From Diorhabda sublineata (taxonomy: Eukaryota > Arthropoda > Insecta > Coleoptera > Chrysomelidae): a DNA stretch of 64,000 bases. Numbering within the stretch: the stretch's first letter is position 1; the number at the start of each line of letters is the position of its first letter. The position numbers and the translations under genes were made by a program. Location: NCBI RefSeq assembly GCF_026230105.1, contig NC_079478.1:8075653-8139652 (forward strand). Reading direction: 5' to 3'. Under the pieces are notes generated by a model, which saw nothing but the letters and a program-made list of their open reading frames with translations, ran no database searches and was not told where the DNA came from. Positions 10,751 to 24,010 of the stretch are shown here, one piece after another.

Positions 10751-12409
10751 CTTCTACAATAAGTACTTACTCTTGAAAAATATGTACACGTCGTGAGAAA
10801 TGAAACAATATTATGAAATCGTGAAACTTTAATATCTCAATTGAATTCATAATGTATATATTCATAGTTTAATACAAGTTGTAATGTTTTGTTTCAAAGT
10901 TGCAAATACATGAAAATATACTACTTAACATATAAACAACAAAATATTGCAGATAATAACATTAATTACTCTGCGATTTGTAAATATATTTTAAATAATT
11001 TTTCAAAGGAAACTGGTAGCAACTGCAATTTTGCGTTATACAAAACGTATTAAAACATATTAAAGCAATGAGTGGAACATTAAATAAAAAATAATTTTAT
11101 TTCTGTTCAATATTCAAAATTCTGTTCAAAATTCGCGTTTTATATTTTTAGCAAATTTGATGATGATTTTATATTATTATACAGAATAATTCAGGTCAAC
11201 GTACAAACAGTTCAAAGGATTACTATTCTAAACCCGTGTTTACCTACATGGGGCCCACGCCCCACAAGTGGGCGATTCTAAAATAGACTCTGGGCCATTT
11301 AAATGCAAAAGCAAAATTTTAAATAATTGTGGACAATAAATATTATTAATTCGTTTGACGAGATCAAAATATCAACTGGGTTTTTGTAGTCTTCAAATTA
11401 ACCTCCCTGCGGTAGACGGCAGACTCGGCGTAAATCCCCGGACGCTTTAAAATCCGCTAAACAACGCATTTGTTCGCATCTGAATCAAAGATACTCAAAT
11501 TTATGATGAAGGTAAGCTGAGGCCACTTGTAAATAATCTGTGGTCCGATGATGCTTAACAAATAAAGATCCTTGCAGGGGCACCACCCGACTCGGAAGCA
11601 GTTTTGTCAAACAAGTAGCACTGTAAGCCAAGACCAGTCTCAAACGAAATGGGATACATACACAACATTTTTCACGGATTTGAAGGCGCAAAAAAGATTC
11701 TGCTTTTAATTTAAGTAGTTTACAATTTGTTATGTTTAGGTCTTACTTTTTCTCATATAATAGCCAAAATTCATTCACTTCTAAATATTCTATTCGTAAA
11801 AATTTCTCTATTTATATATAAAAGAAATATTTTCCGATTTAAAACAAATTGATGTTAGTGGATTTGTCTGATATATCCAGAGGAACTCGCAGAAATGAAA
11901 AATGATGAATCAGTTTCAACTTTAGATTTTTAATATAAAAGGAATGATAGCACGACTTTGTTTGTTACCGTTTTTATCAAATATTTAGCATAATGTGGAG
12001 TCAGTGCTGTAAATGATTTAGTGGTAAAATAAAACGTCTGGATATACTAGTATAGGGAGACTTGAGACTAAAGCTCACCAAATTGGAACCTAACATCAAA
12101 TATCTGTACAGCAAGCATCAAGCCCAAGAATCTCACTAAATTTAAAATATTAAATTATTATAACAAAAAATCTTTACTAAAATATTTCGAATTTGAGTTT
12201 TAGTTTTTCATTATATGTATTGACAATTTATATTATTAATAATTTCCTATCCTAAAACCTATCATTCAAGCGTAGATGCTAATATAAGTTAATTCACTTC
12301 AAGGTGGTATGCGGGATTTTTCAGGCAGTTTTTGAGCGCGCATAGCAAGATATTTTTTAAAATTACACAAAAATAAATAGAATAAAAAGTTTCCGGCAAG
12401 ATGGACATA
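10751..12409. other. Intergenic, no gene recognised
   Basis: The stretch is AT-rich. A slightly more GC-rich segment at 11400-11660 and a GGGGCCCACGCCCCAC stretch near 11250 stand out in composition, but no frame shows known motifs. Confidence 0.4.
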
Positions 12410-12960
12410 TTTTAGCCCTCATCATGCACTTCAAATAGGTATTCCAAACCCTTCCTGCAAAAGAAGAGGTTTGCGTGAATTTTTGTTTTGTTGAAAAATA
12501 CCCATGGGGACAATTCTCTATCTCGTGCGCGTTTTTTTGAGTGGTGTAAGCGCTTTAGTGAGGGCCGAGAGAGCACTGAAGATGACCAGCGCCCAGGTAG
12601 CCCTGTGACTGTTTCAACTCCGGAAACAGCGACCAAAATCAACCAAATTGTGCATGCAAATCATCGAATGAGTATCCGGATAATTGCCGAGGTTGTTAAC
12701 GCCGATAAAGAAACGGTTAAAAAAATTTTACACGAGGAATTATACATGACAAAAGTCAGTGCGAAGTTTGTGCCAAAAAATCTGACTCCTGACCAAAAGC
12801 TCTTGCGTCAACGGGTCTCTCAGATTTTCTTGAAAGGTTAGAAAAAGATCTGCTTTGAAAGGGATCCGATTTGAGTCGATGGAAGCAGTAAAGCAAAAAA
12901 GGGAGCAAGACAAGAAAATTACCATCAAATGCAATGAGAAACTACTAACAATGTTTCTTA
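12410..12960 (+). pseudogene. mariner transposase, internally deleted
   Basis: The main open frame (12488-12841) encodes the N-terminal mariner region: HGDNSLSRARFFEWCKRFSEG, DDQRPGSPVTVSTPE, the second helix-turn-helix ending RIIAEVVNADKETVKKILHEE, and VPKNLTPDQKLLRQRV. After a stop following QIFLKG the next readable segment is RFESMEAVKQKR, which in intact elements lies close to the C-terminus. The whole catalytic region with its DDD residues has therefore been deleted. Upstream, a shifted frame gives remnants of the start. This is a deletion derivative that could only move if supplied with transposase from elsewhere. Confidence 0.85.
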
Positions 12961-13163
12961 AATGTCTTGTTTAGATTTTGTTTTTATATAGTTTTCGGTA
13001 GAAAATGTGAAGAAAGGTTTGTTTCATTTGTTTAATCAATTTATATTATAAAATATAAGAATACGATTTATTTAACGATAGGAAGATAAGATTTACTCAA
13101 CAATACAGTTTGCAATTGTCACATGCCGGTTTGCACCGCACTTCTTAAGAACTAAGTACTTAA

Positions 13164-14007
13164 CCGTTAAACAGGAACACCGATCTATTAAGCACGGTTG
13201 ATTTCTTTTCGCTCTAGTAGAGCTCGCACTGTTTGGCTTGAGGTTATAGAAGAGTCTCAGTGTGTTTCCAGTCGAAGTAGAAAGTGCGTAAGTTTTCGAA
13301 TTTACCAACCTCCGAGGTTATAGTGCACGGTTTTCAAAGATTACAGGGTCTCACAAGCCGGTATTTTCGTTAAGGTAAGTGATTATGCCGGTCTCTTATA
13401 TCGATATTGACGTGAAATTAGACTAAAGTTGAACGATATAAGTGATTATTCGTACAAAGAAACTAATAAAGGCTTATTGATTCTATCATGCATTTACAAG
13501 TCGTCCAGAGAATCTCTAAAGACCTAAATACAGGGCAGTTATGTCGGAAAAGAGATGCAACATTTTGATACAGGCGTTGCGTTTTGATGACTATTCAACC
13601 CGTGATATCGATTGTACAAATTTATAGTTCCTGTGCTGTACCTGACTCCTAGATTTTCTAAATACGTACAGTTTGAATTTTATAATAAATATATTTTATT
13701 TATTTATGTTTTTTTATTTTTTAGTTACCTTTTTTACCACTTTTTTTTAGCTAGTTCATTTGAGGACAAAATAAAACTAACGACACCTAATCATTTAATG
13801 GACTATTGTGAAAGTATATAATAAAAAAAAGTTCATATAAGCAATATTAAATTCAAAAGTTGTCCAAAATTAATGAATTATGATAATATTGCTGTCAGAG
13901 GAAAAACCATTGTCAATAGTGGAAAGTTTTGATTAAAAGTAAGACTACCGACTTTCCAGACCTTTGTTCTTCTTGTAAGAAATGACGAGGGTGCTCCGGT
14001 CTAAGGG
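13164..14007. mobile_element. piggyBac-family deletion derivative with TTAA flanks
   Basis: TTAA at 13160-13163 is followed by CCGTTAAACAGGAACACC. At the other end, CTAAGGG is followed by TTAA at 14008-14011. Read inward, the right end is CCCTTAGACCGGAGCACC, matching the left end at 14 of 18 positions. TTAA is the invariant target of piggyBac. Inside, near 13542-13620, the plus strand reads MSEKRCNILIQALRFDDYST, resembling the conserved MS..RF..IL..LRFDD stretch of piggyBac transposase, preceded by frameshifted residues of the same region. The rest of the transposase is missing, so the 844-bp copy is non-autonomous. Confidence 0.8.
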
Positions 14008-14864
14008 TTAAATGTAACTTGAAATTCTTAGTTTGTTTGCACAGACCGTTAAGCCATGATTAACATAGTAAATCAATCCTTAATTTTAAGTCACTCTCGA
14101 TCGGGTACTTAGGAGTTCTTGGCGATAAATCGAGAACATAACTTCCAATGTTTTGACGTTTGTGTGTAACTTGAAATATTTGTCTGTAATGGATTTTAGA
14201 ACAAACGATATTTTTGAGGACGATTCTAGATATAATTGACCATGGATTTCCCAGATTAAGATATTCATATTCAGATTATTTCCACGAAAGGAAAGAATTA
14301 ATTTAATTTTTATAAACGCCGTAGATTAGATTTTATTTATAACTCAATATCCATTAATCACAGTTATCAGTGAGACGTTTATTGTTGTTCCTTCTATAAT
14401 TGCGGGGAACAATCAAACTTCGTTAACAAGAACGTATAAATAATGTATAATCTATGTAAACTTTATTGACGTCCGTCAAGATTTAAAATTTCTAGTGTTC
14501 TACTGAATCGTGAGGTTAAACGCACTGTATTAGTCGTGCGGGTATCCAATCGTCGCATTCAGCGTACCTTTTTGCAACTGTTATACAATCCCAGCGGAAT
14601 TGATCGGTGACACATACGTTACAAACTCAACACGTTCTGAAGTGAACGCCATGTTTCGGAGCGCTTTTAATTTGTGCTAGGTACCGGAAGTAAAATTTGT
14701 TAAATCGACTGTGTTCTTTGGTCAAACGGCATGTTGTAATCTTTCTTAAAAGAAAAATGATTGAATTCGTATATGAAGGTACGAAAAATGAATTGGAACT
14801 GTATCTAATTATTCTCTTTAATTTCGATTTGAAATATAACAACAATTGTCCCATTCAGCGGACG

Positions 14865-15300
14865 TAGCGCATATCGCTACTGCTACCTAACGGTAACGAT
14901 CGGGAATATGTTGAGCGTTCGCTGTCAACACTTTTTGTTTTTTGTGTCTTGTTAGTTCATGCAGGGATATTTTCAAACCAGAGGTTGTTTTTGTTGCTTT
15001 TATTGAACTTAACAAGTTTCGTAGTAGGTTTGTTCCAACCTGCTACTCGGGACCGTACTTGGAACCGTTATTGGAAGAGCTTATAGATATTTTCTGCGCA
15101 ATCTCCGGCTATGAACTGTACTTGTTATCCAAGTATCGAAAAGACCGTCCCGGAAACGGTTCACTAACAATACTCAAATCGGTTGGAACAAAAATAAGAA
15201 TCGTTACCGCCGTAATCGTCACCGTACCGAGAACGGTTTTTTGATGGGTTGGAACGAACCTAAAAAGTCGTAAATGTGGTACTTTGTCTAGTTTCTTGCG
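14865..15300. repeat. Dispersed repeat, long copy
   Basis: CGCTACTGCTACCT with CGGTAACG at 14874-14899, then ATATTTTCAAA and CTTAACAAG blocks, and TACTTTGTCTAGTT at about 15280, recur in the same order at 23890-24005. The present copy holds extra sequence (about 15020-15275) lacking from the other. It includes a 100-codon open frame (14942-15244) of unknown meaning. Confidence 0.6.
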
Positions 15301-15614
15301 CTGAATGCGTCCAATGTGCAGAGTCGTACATCATCTTTTTATGGTTGGAAACACATAGTGGCGACTGTGTGCCTAAAACCGAAAGGTATAGGGGTAGGGC
15401 CTAAAGCCCAAATATTGAATATGTATTCGAATGATACATATTTTATTTTGTACCGTTATGGTTTTTTTCTTTGGAAAATATATCCTGAGATAATTGGAAT
15501 TGGATTCTGAGTGAGCGATCAGCAATTCATCCATTGTGCCTAATCCCTATGAGGGACAATTCATAGGTTTTATTTCATATTATAAAGACCTACTTCGAGT
15601 GGCAAGCAAAAAAG

Positions 15615-15615
<1 letters not shown>

Positions 15616-15678
<63 letters not shown>
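15616..15678. repeat. (TA)n microsatellite
   Basis: About 31 uninterrupted TA units. Open frames on both strands run through it as repeated Ile-Tyr and are artefacts. Confidence 0.98.
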
Positions 15679-15679
<1 letters not shown>

Positions 15680-15682
<3 letters not shown>

Positions 15683-18244
15683 TCTTGGTATCGATGTGTT
15701 TTTTCCTGCTCTCCTTCCCAGGACGTCTTATCGAACTCTCCACAAGAAAGTGCAATTGAACAATACGTTTATTGGAGTGTCCTCTTCATCTTTGCCTCTT
15801 GGACAGCATTATGTGTGATGCCCGTCGTCTTGAGGTACTTTGCTGTATACCAATGTACCATGATGTACAGGAAGTCAGAATGAATTTAGGTACAAACCTT
15901 GCAAATTAAAATCCGACAAATCATTTTAAATATATTTAATGGTAAAAGTGATAGTTTCGGTAATTTTTTAATGGGTAATTATCAAAAATCAATGTCTCAT
16001 TTATAGAATTATCACGGAAGAAGCTGCTGTGGGTTATATTTAAATAAAAAAAGGTGTAAGGAAACATTTACTGACATAACTATGTAAAAGTTTGTACATA
16101 GAAAAATTTAGCAAGTTATCTAGATTACACTTAAACCAATGTGGAGACATTGCAGTCTAATGAATTGTGCTTTTAATCACACATCTACGTAAAGATTTGT
16201 GCATACAATAAAATTATGGAAAACTGAGAATTGAGCATCAAGATAATGAATGGGTTACTTTGAATTTTGAATGTAACTAAGCTACCCATTGAACTTCATA
16301 AAAATCTTATTTAAAATATATTTTCATTAACTTATTATTGTGAACACCTTTTAATTGCAGGTTTTATTAATTATCAATTATCTAAAGGTAGTTGTACAAT
16401 ATTTTCAATTTTGGTTTATAATTTTTTGAAATTAATGTATTGTTTTAAGTACAGTACTTATAAATAGAATCGAACAAGAAACATTGGACTTAAAAAGTGG
16501 CAATAATTTTATTATATAAAAACATACATTCACTTTTTTAATGTGCAATAATTTCACACGGTTAATTTTGTAACTTGATCAAGCTAGTACAAAATATAAA
16601 TAAACAGAACATGATGGGACCATTAGAATACAATTTCTATTAATTAGATATAGAATATGTGAAAAATATTAGCGTCTGTTCATTAGAATGATCAGCATTT
16701 GAGTATACTTGAACTATATAGTATATAGTAATTCAAGGACGTACAATAACCAAAAACGTGAAAAACTCATAAAACCTTTTTTAAAGCACTCTAAAAAACC
16801 TTTATTTTGATTTTTAAAGAAGTTCGTAGCATCAATACTAAGAGAGTTATGATGAGAATAATGTCGATTCCTATTTTTTCGTTGGAAAAAAAATTATGAA
16901 AATCTCACCCTCTCTTCCACCCTATTTGAAAAAAGTTGTTGCCAACTTCCAATTCAATTTAATTTATGTCCTAATAAGTTTAAAGTACTTATTTTTGAAA
17001 AAATTTTTGCTTAAAATCGCACTTTCTTCAAAATAACTCAAAAACTATTATAATGCTTGAAATATTGTGTACAAAAGTACAAAAATGTACGTTTTTTTAT
17101 TCCAAAAATTTTATCGATCCATTTTTTTTGCGTGCGTTCGCGCAGAGCACCTTTTTTTTGAACCTTTTTAAAAATAAGACCTGAAAAAAATTTAATTCAG
17201 ATGAGCTTATAGTTTTAAATACAACCTACAAAATGTTTTTTTAAGGACTTGATTGCTTAAAAGCTAAGCGAGCTATGGGGCAAAAACCAAAAGCATATTT
17301 CTGTAGAAGTTAGAACATGCATATTGTTCTAATTTCCCAGTTCTTTTTGATGTTTTGCAACTTTCTTTGCCAACCAAAATAGGGACAGTCTTTGAAATTA
17401 ACGAATTGGTTTGATCGTGATACAGACTACATAATATTTTTCATCAAACAATAAATGTTTACTAGTTGTTATTATTTAACTAATGTAAATTCTCTTTTTA
17501 TATACTTATAAATTATATCCACAACAATCAAATACCCTACTGAGAAATGCCACTAAATTCCTTGTCCGAAATATAATGCGAAAGGTTTACAACATACTTA
17601 CAAAAATCTTACATTTCAATAAACATTTAACAAATAACATATGTTTTTAAATTCATGGATAGATTTACATTGAAAGTTATTTTCATGGACTCCACTTTAT
17701 AAAAAAACGAATAACTTATTAATTCTGAATATACAAACACTATTTTGAATCGTATTAATATACAGGGTAAATAAATATTGATTCAGTAAAAAGGCTGATC
17801 ATTTTTACATTATATCAAAAGGGAAATCTCGGATCAAACTGAGAAAAATTTGTAAATAAATCTCTTATATGTTTTAGTTCATGTTTATTAAAGTTTTTCA
17901 GTAACTAACTTAGAATAATAAAACGTTACGTTCATAAAAGTTGATTATTATTTTGCAACCACCCTACTGCAATTAAATTAAAAATGATCTACTTATAAAA
18001 CTTAGCCAGTCAAAATGTCCATGGACATACCACCAGATGATTCACAAGTACTTGTAGATAACAATAATTGACTCGAAACGTAAAATACTCGATACGAATG
18101 TGCTAGAAGTCCCTGTTCTCTTCTAGAAATAGCGGTAGTTGCTTGAAAATGTTTCAAGTTTGAGGAAATCTGCTTAGTATTTGTTTGGCAGCCATCAATA
18201 GTGAAGGTTTTCAGTGAATTTGTAAATATGGAAAAATTGGTCAT
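15680..18244. other. Intergenic, no gene recognised
   Basis: AT-rich sequence. The part from 16780 to 17200, with TGAAAATCTCACCCTCTC and many A/T runs, looks like a decayed dispersed repeat but has no recognisable ends. Confidence 0.4.
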
Positions 18245-18720
18245 TTCAAAGGCATTAGCCCAATCAATATAAAATCTGAATTAGATTCTACTCTGGGTGA
18301 AGCTGTTCCTCCGTTACCAACAGTAAAATATTGGGTAGCAGAGTTTTAACGAGGCCATACGATCTACGAAGACCAGCATCACATTGGTCCACCAAATGAG
18401 TGTTTGGCAATGTTTCACAGAAATAAAGCGAAATTTTTGCGCAGTTTCAGGCGTCAGTATTTTGGGATGCGCGTGGGATAATTTTCATTGGAAAAGAAAA
18501 AAACTATCGCCGGTGTGTATTATGCGAAGACAATGTACCAGCTCACACATCCGTTACTGCAATGACCAAAATTAATGAATTAAAATTTGAATTGCTACCT
18601 CATGCACTATAATCGCCAGATTTAGCCCCCTCGGATTATTGTGTCAGAAAATGGGACAAACAACTTGTGGAAATCTAATAATTATCTGAAAAAGTATAAG
18701 TTGTATCATACTGAATGTAA
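18245..18720 (+). pseudogene. mariner transposase relic with shared internal deletion
   Basis: Shifted plus-strand frames read STLGEAVPPLPTVKYWVAEF (with one frame change), YEDQHHIGPPNECLAMFHRN, then FGMRVG and KKKTIAGVYYAKTMYQL. These are mariner N-terminal and catalytic-core segments. The helix-turn-helix region normally between the GRPN and CLAMF blocks is gone, exactly as in the copy at 34870-35253, so both derive from one deleted ancestor. Multiple stops show it is inactive. Confidence 0.7.
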
Positions 18721-21700
18721 TTCTCATAAAATTTCGAAAAGTTTTCTCCTTCTGTTTATCCAAAATTGATGGTACCTTATCAACTTTTTTTAACTTGTTG
18801 TTCGTCAACAAAAATAATATGTTTTGTTCACCATATATGTAGTGGTGGATGTAGATTCAGAATTAGACAATTTATCCGCGACACTTTTATAACTTTGAAA
18901 CTAAAATGAGTACTATGAATCGATAATTAAAATATTAAATATTATTTGATACATTTGATTTGATGGACCCAAAAATACTAGACAGAGAATTCAATATTAA
19001 TTAATATTAATATGTGATTCGGTATGACGGTATGATGAAACAATAATTATGAAATATTTTGTACAAATTTATTCCTGCTTAGGATCAGTTCAAAAAACTT
19101 GAAAATACACTTTTATATATAAGGTTTATGGAACAATCCTTCAGGAACTCAGAACGAGCCAACTTCTCAACAGTGGTACCATTTCTTTCAGTGGTATTAA
19201 TAGTGTTAGGCCCAGAAGGAATAATTTCTTGACGTTAATTTTTTGTCAACATCATTACAATATTTAGAGCAACCTAAATCAACGTTACGTGCATTGTAAA
19301 TATTTTTCTTCTTCTCCCTATATTGTGAACAACGCATTTTGACACTTTAATTACAGTGTCGAAATGCTTCAAGTTCGATCGCCCCAAATTTATGTTTATT
19401 TATTTGAAAATATGTAAAATTGTCCGTTGTATTGACGGTTATGCATGTGTGGACAGACGAAAGTAGAGGTAGAAGAAGAAGTTTCAAATAACTAGTTCTG
19501 CAAGACAGTTTCGCTGCTGCGTGTTTCATTGCTAACCAATACGAAGAACACTATATCGATTTGTTCATGCTTTTGTTTTATTTTAATACCATCCACAATT
19601 AATGCTTTCTTTGACTGATGACCACTATTGTTAACGTTTGAGCCGGTATGTAGAGAATAGCAGCACGGGGAATCAAAATGCTGTAATATTGTGTTTAGTG
19701 AATTTTACGAATGTCGGTTTAGGTGCAGTGATGATTGTAGAAGGGTTAAGACGCCGCCGCATGGTGGGGCGAATCTATGCATTTGGTGGACATAATTAAG
19801 CTGTTCTTCTTAGTTTCTATTATCATTGTCCATCGTCAGTTTTTTTAATTGAAACTTTTAACCTAAGATATCTTATTAAAACGACCGTCCATGGAGAATG
19901 TCCTTTTTTCAAAAAAATTAATACTATTTTGATTGACCAAAATTGAGGATTCACCTTTATCACCATAATTTAACTTTATACTGCTTGAGTTTTATATAAT
20001 CTTTTAAAGTTTTTCTTTTGATGAAAAACATAAAAACATTCAAATCATTCATAACGAAAATTTCTCAAATTCGTTCAGAAATCTAAGGTTTATAGTTTAC
20101 TTTCCATTAATAATTATCTGCGGGTTTGTGCCGGCTTACGAGAAATTTTTCAATGTTTTTCCCTTTTGCTCTTGCTTTTTCTAAACGTTGTCCTTATAAA
20201 TTCCAGTTTCTTTGTTTTAAACGTTCGTTTATACTCTATAATCATCATGGTTTCTAATATAATCTAATCTTCATGAATTGTAAAAATAAGAAAGTCAAAA
20301 AAAAATTAAATTCAGTGACGGAATAACATCAATATGAACAAAAATCGCGACGTTTTTAATTTTTTCATAACAAACCACATAAGTTTCAGAGATTATCATG
20401 ATCATGATTATTGTTTATTTGAGACAGTGTGACATCGAGGCGTTATGTTGGGGAAGTAACTACTACCTTATCTAAATAGTCGTTGTCAAGTCATTTTTCA
20501 GAAATATAATGATCGTCAATAATTTAACTATGGAGTACCTTCTAGAAACTTTGTTGTGATCATCTTGGTCATCAGATTCAAATCCTAATCTGGAACCCAA
20601 TAAATTGAAGTTGTTTGGAAGGTGCCTCAAGCAGGAATTCAGCTACAGGTTCGCCAAACAAATTTTTCTGTGAGTGGCTTTTAGTCGAATTTTTGTTAAA
20701 GGCTATCACATTACCAAAAAATCAAGGTCAATAAATTATTTTTTCTCAGTCTAACACTTCACTCTAATGTTTCTGAGTATATAAGCCAGCTAATTTTGAG
20801 GAATTAAATGATATGGAATGCCGATACGGGCAGCATCATATTCCATAATTATGTAGAGACGATTGAAAGTACAAAAACAATTATTATTAATGGGGCTTGA
20901 AAATAAATTAGTTGAATTTAACTCATAGATTGGAAACAATCACAAATCTAAATAGTGAATTTTTAATTTCGTGGGTTTAATATTTTGGGGTCTCATTTAA
21001 CAGAGTATCCTAAATAAGTTGTGGGTTTCATATAATTTTTGTACAAAATTAGATGCTTACCTATTATTCTCCAAATTAATTATTGTGATAGAAATTTATG
21101 AAGAATTTTTATGAAATCAAACAGGAACTAGATCAAAATTTTTGATTTATAATGTACCCTTTTGGTATCTGATATTCGATATTTTGTTATTAAGTTGGTA
21201 CAAGGCCTTAAATTTCTTCTAAGAATTAATAATATTTTTCACAAAAAGCAGTTGAGTTCAATATCTTTTTTGAAGATATTTTCTGTAATGATGTAATTTC
21301 TGATAACTGGAAAAATCTATTCACAAAAAAGTTATTATTCAAAACTACATTCTACAGATTGATCCTATGCAAACAATGGATCTGAATATTCTACATTATT
21401 TGTTGATTATATTCAATTGCTTCTTCGTCGTTTTTAAGTTTCGTTCAAAATTCTTTTTGTTTTTTGTTTTGTTGTCTGGAGTAAGGTAAGCGCAGGTCTT
21501 TATAAATACTAGTCCGAAATATTAAAATGCAGTGAATGAAGTGAGCATTTTCCAACCCATTAGGAAATTGTTCATATAAAAAGTATCGCACACTCAATTA
21601 CAGTAAGCTTGGTAATATGTCATAGAGAAACTTCGAACACTAAGTTGAGTCGAAACTCACGCTGAAAAAAAAACGAATTTCCTACTGAACACACATATTC

Positions 21701-23886
21701 GTTGTGTTAATTTGTTAGATTTTTGCTAAAGCCTGCTTCGTCGCTGAAACGGATTTCTTTATGAATTTGAAAGGAGTTGTAAATTTTGAAAATGATAGGG
21801 CTCTTAAAGGTGCTTCAATAACGTTGAGGATCACATATTTTGAAACGTAAGTTTCACGAGGCAAACCACTAGTATTTCTCTTAGGATATTTTTCCAACAT
21901 CTCTAGAAAGTTCTAGACTAGTTGTGTTTTGCGAATTCAGCGAGGGTGTCAATTCATGTTAAGTTGTGGAATATTACTGGTTCATTTAGCTCAAAAATGC
22001 ATAAAAATCGATAGGAATTATGTTAATTGATGTACCTACATTTTACAAAGATAAAAAATATAATAGAAGATTTCTAGAGTCTAAAAAGTGACCACTATGT
22101 TCGTTTTTGGAGGTCATTTACTGGTTATGACCAAATCCATATCAGACGTACCTTTAAATCACAAGAAATGTCATGTCAAAAATTATGAAAATCGATCTCA
22201 GTCTACTTTTTTGTGACCAAAATTATTATTTTTGAAAAATTTTACAAAACTGTTTTGGATATAGATAAGTTGGTTTCAATCAACTTATTTTCATCTCAGG
22301 AGTCTATAGTTAATACAAGTCCCAACTTGTTATGTTGGTATATATATTCAAATTATTTATAGAATAAGTAAAAACATTACATACTTGTACCGGGTGGCCC
22401 AAACTTGAGGCATATATTTAATGGAATAATAAAATTAGAAGAAATCAAAATCAGTTTTCTTTTGTTCTTGAAATAATCGAAAACGTGTGATCTGTCGAAT
22501 TTGTATAGCCCTTTAAGGAGATATTAAAAAATACTTCTACATTACATCTTATATCATATAATCCAGATAACTATATTATGTTTCACTTTTCCAAATTCAT
22601 CGTTGTATTGTTTTAACTTGGATTTTTGTAATCACACAAATCACTTATTCCATTATTGTCACCATAATATATTGTTTTACTTGTTTCGTACCGAAGCTTG
22701 TAATATATAGTGTATACGTGAATTGTAAGTAACACGTTACGCGTCGTGTAACGTACTATATTTTTTTACGTCCACCCATTCGTGGGAAAAGTTGAGAAAC
22801 TGCTCAGATACAATAACATTTTGTCGCAAAAAGAACATGTCGTTTATTTCCTTATCGCGATTTTTTTTATTTATTTTTATTTTATAAGAAATGTCTCTAT
22901 GTTTGGAGTTATCACTCATTTCATCCAAAATTGACTCAATTTAAATAAATGGAGAAAACAACGTTATACATACATAAGAATTGCAATTTTATCAAACCAA
23001 GAAATGTAGGTTTTATGATCAAAAAGCACGTGGATGCTTCGAGATATCGTTTCGTGCATCTCATTCTGAATTTAACTTACAAGTGACACATTTACCGGCA
23101 GGGATTTGGAAGAATTGTTTTTGATACAGCCCTGTATTATTTTGGAGAATTTCCAAAGATCTGCTCGAGAAAAGTTATATTAGATTTATATAGGAAAAGC
23201 AAATATTAATAAAATAGAAATTATATAGAAAATAACAATAAAAATTCGAGAAAACACATGATTTCTATCTTGAAAACTGAAAGAAAAATTAAACCTGATT
23301 GCTTCTAAATATTGTTTTCTATAACATCTCCAAATTTGATATATATTAATCCCACAACAACGAAGTGTGTAGTACTTTGCTTATTATGAACTAAAAATAA
23401 TTTGATTCAAATGTTTTCCGTATAAAAGGCATGGAAGCACTTGAAACAACTTTTTTATTGAATAAATTTTATTTGATTTGGTTTTGTATTTAATATGAGT
23501 TAATCTTATTTAGGACACTCTTATGATATATAAATTGTTTAGTAAATTTGAGTCGACTAATTCGATTTTAATACCATGCATGCAGTTAAAAAATGGCTAG
23601 TTTCATTAATGTTTTTCTGTTTAAAGATTAAGCAGTCGCATGATATATTCAAATATTTAACTTCTGATAGAATATGTACAGTGTTTTCACCGAAATTTAT
23701 ATAATAATAATTGTTATCCATATTAGAAGTTTGTTCAGCTATAATATCGCAATATGGTATGAATTTAGTGTGTAATAAATGTTATACCTCAAAAATGATA
23801 TTCCAAACTGATCGGTTCAAGAAAAACACAACATATATAGAAATAAAGTAACCTTCACATTCACTTTGTCACGTTAAGTATGTAAT
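18721..23886. other. Intergenic, no gene recognised
   Basis: AT-rich DNA without convincing coding potential. Near 20570-20620 the plus strand reads SSWSSDSNPNLEPNKLK, faintly like the Tc1 stretch around WPARSPDLNPIE, but this is too weak to call. Short open frames at 19347, 21715 and 22737 (minus) have no features. Confidence 0.4.
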
Positions 23887-24010
23887 GAATGGCGCTACTG
23901 CTACCTATCGGTAACGGTATACAGGTATATTTTCAAAACAAAAGCTGTTTTGTTTGCTTTTTTCAAACTTAACAAGCTTTATATTAAGCGGTAATACTTT
24001 GTCTAGTTCC
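23887..24010. repeat. Dispersed repeat, short copy
   Basis: This is the deleted partner of 14865-15300: CGCTACTGCTACCTATCGGTAACG, then ATATTTTCAAAACAAAAGCTG, CTTAACAAG and TACTTTGTCTAGTT in the same order. Confidence 0.6.

Noticed and set aside
15536..15883. Open frames on both strands with long Ile-Tyr runs
   Set aside because: They are translations of the (TA)n microsatellite at 15616-15678.
20560..20700. Possible Tc1 transposase C-terminal residues
   Set aside because: Only a loose resemblance (SDSNPNLEP) with no supporting flanking motifs.
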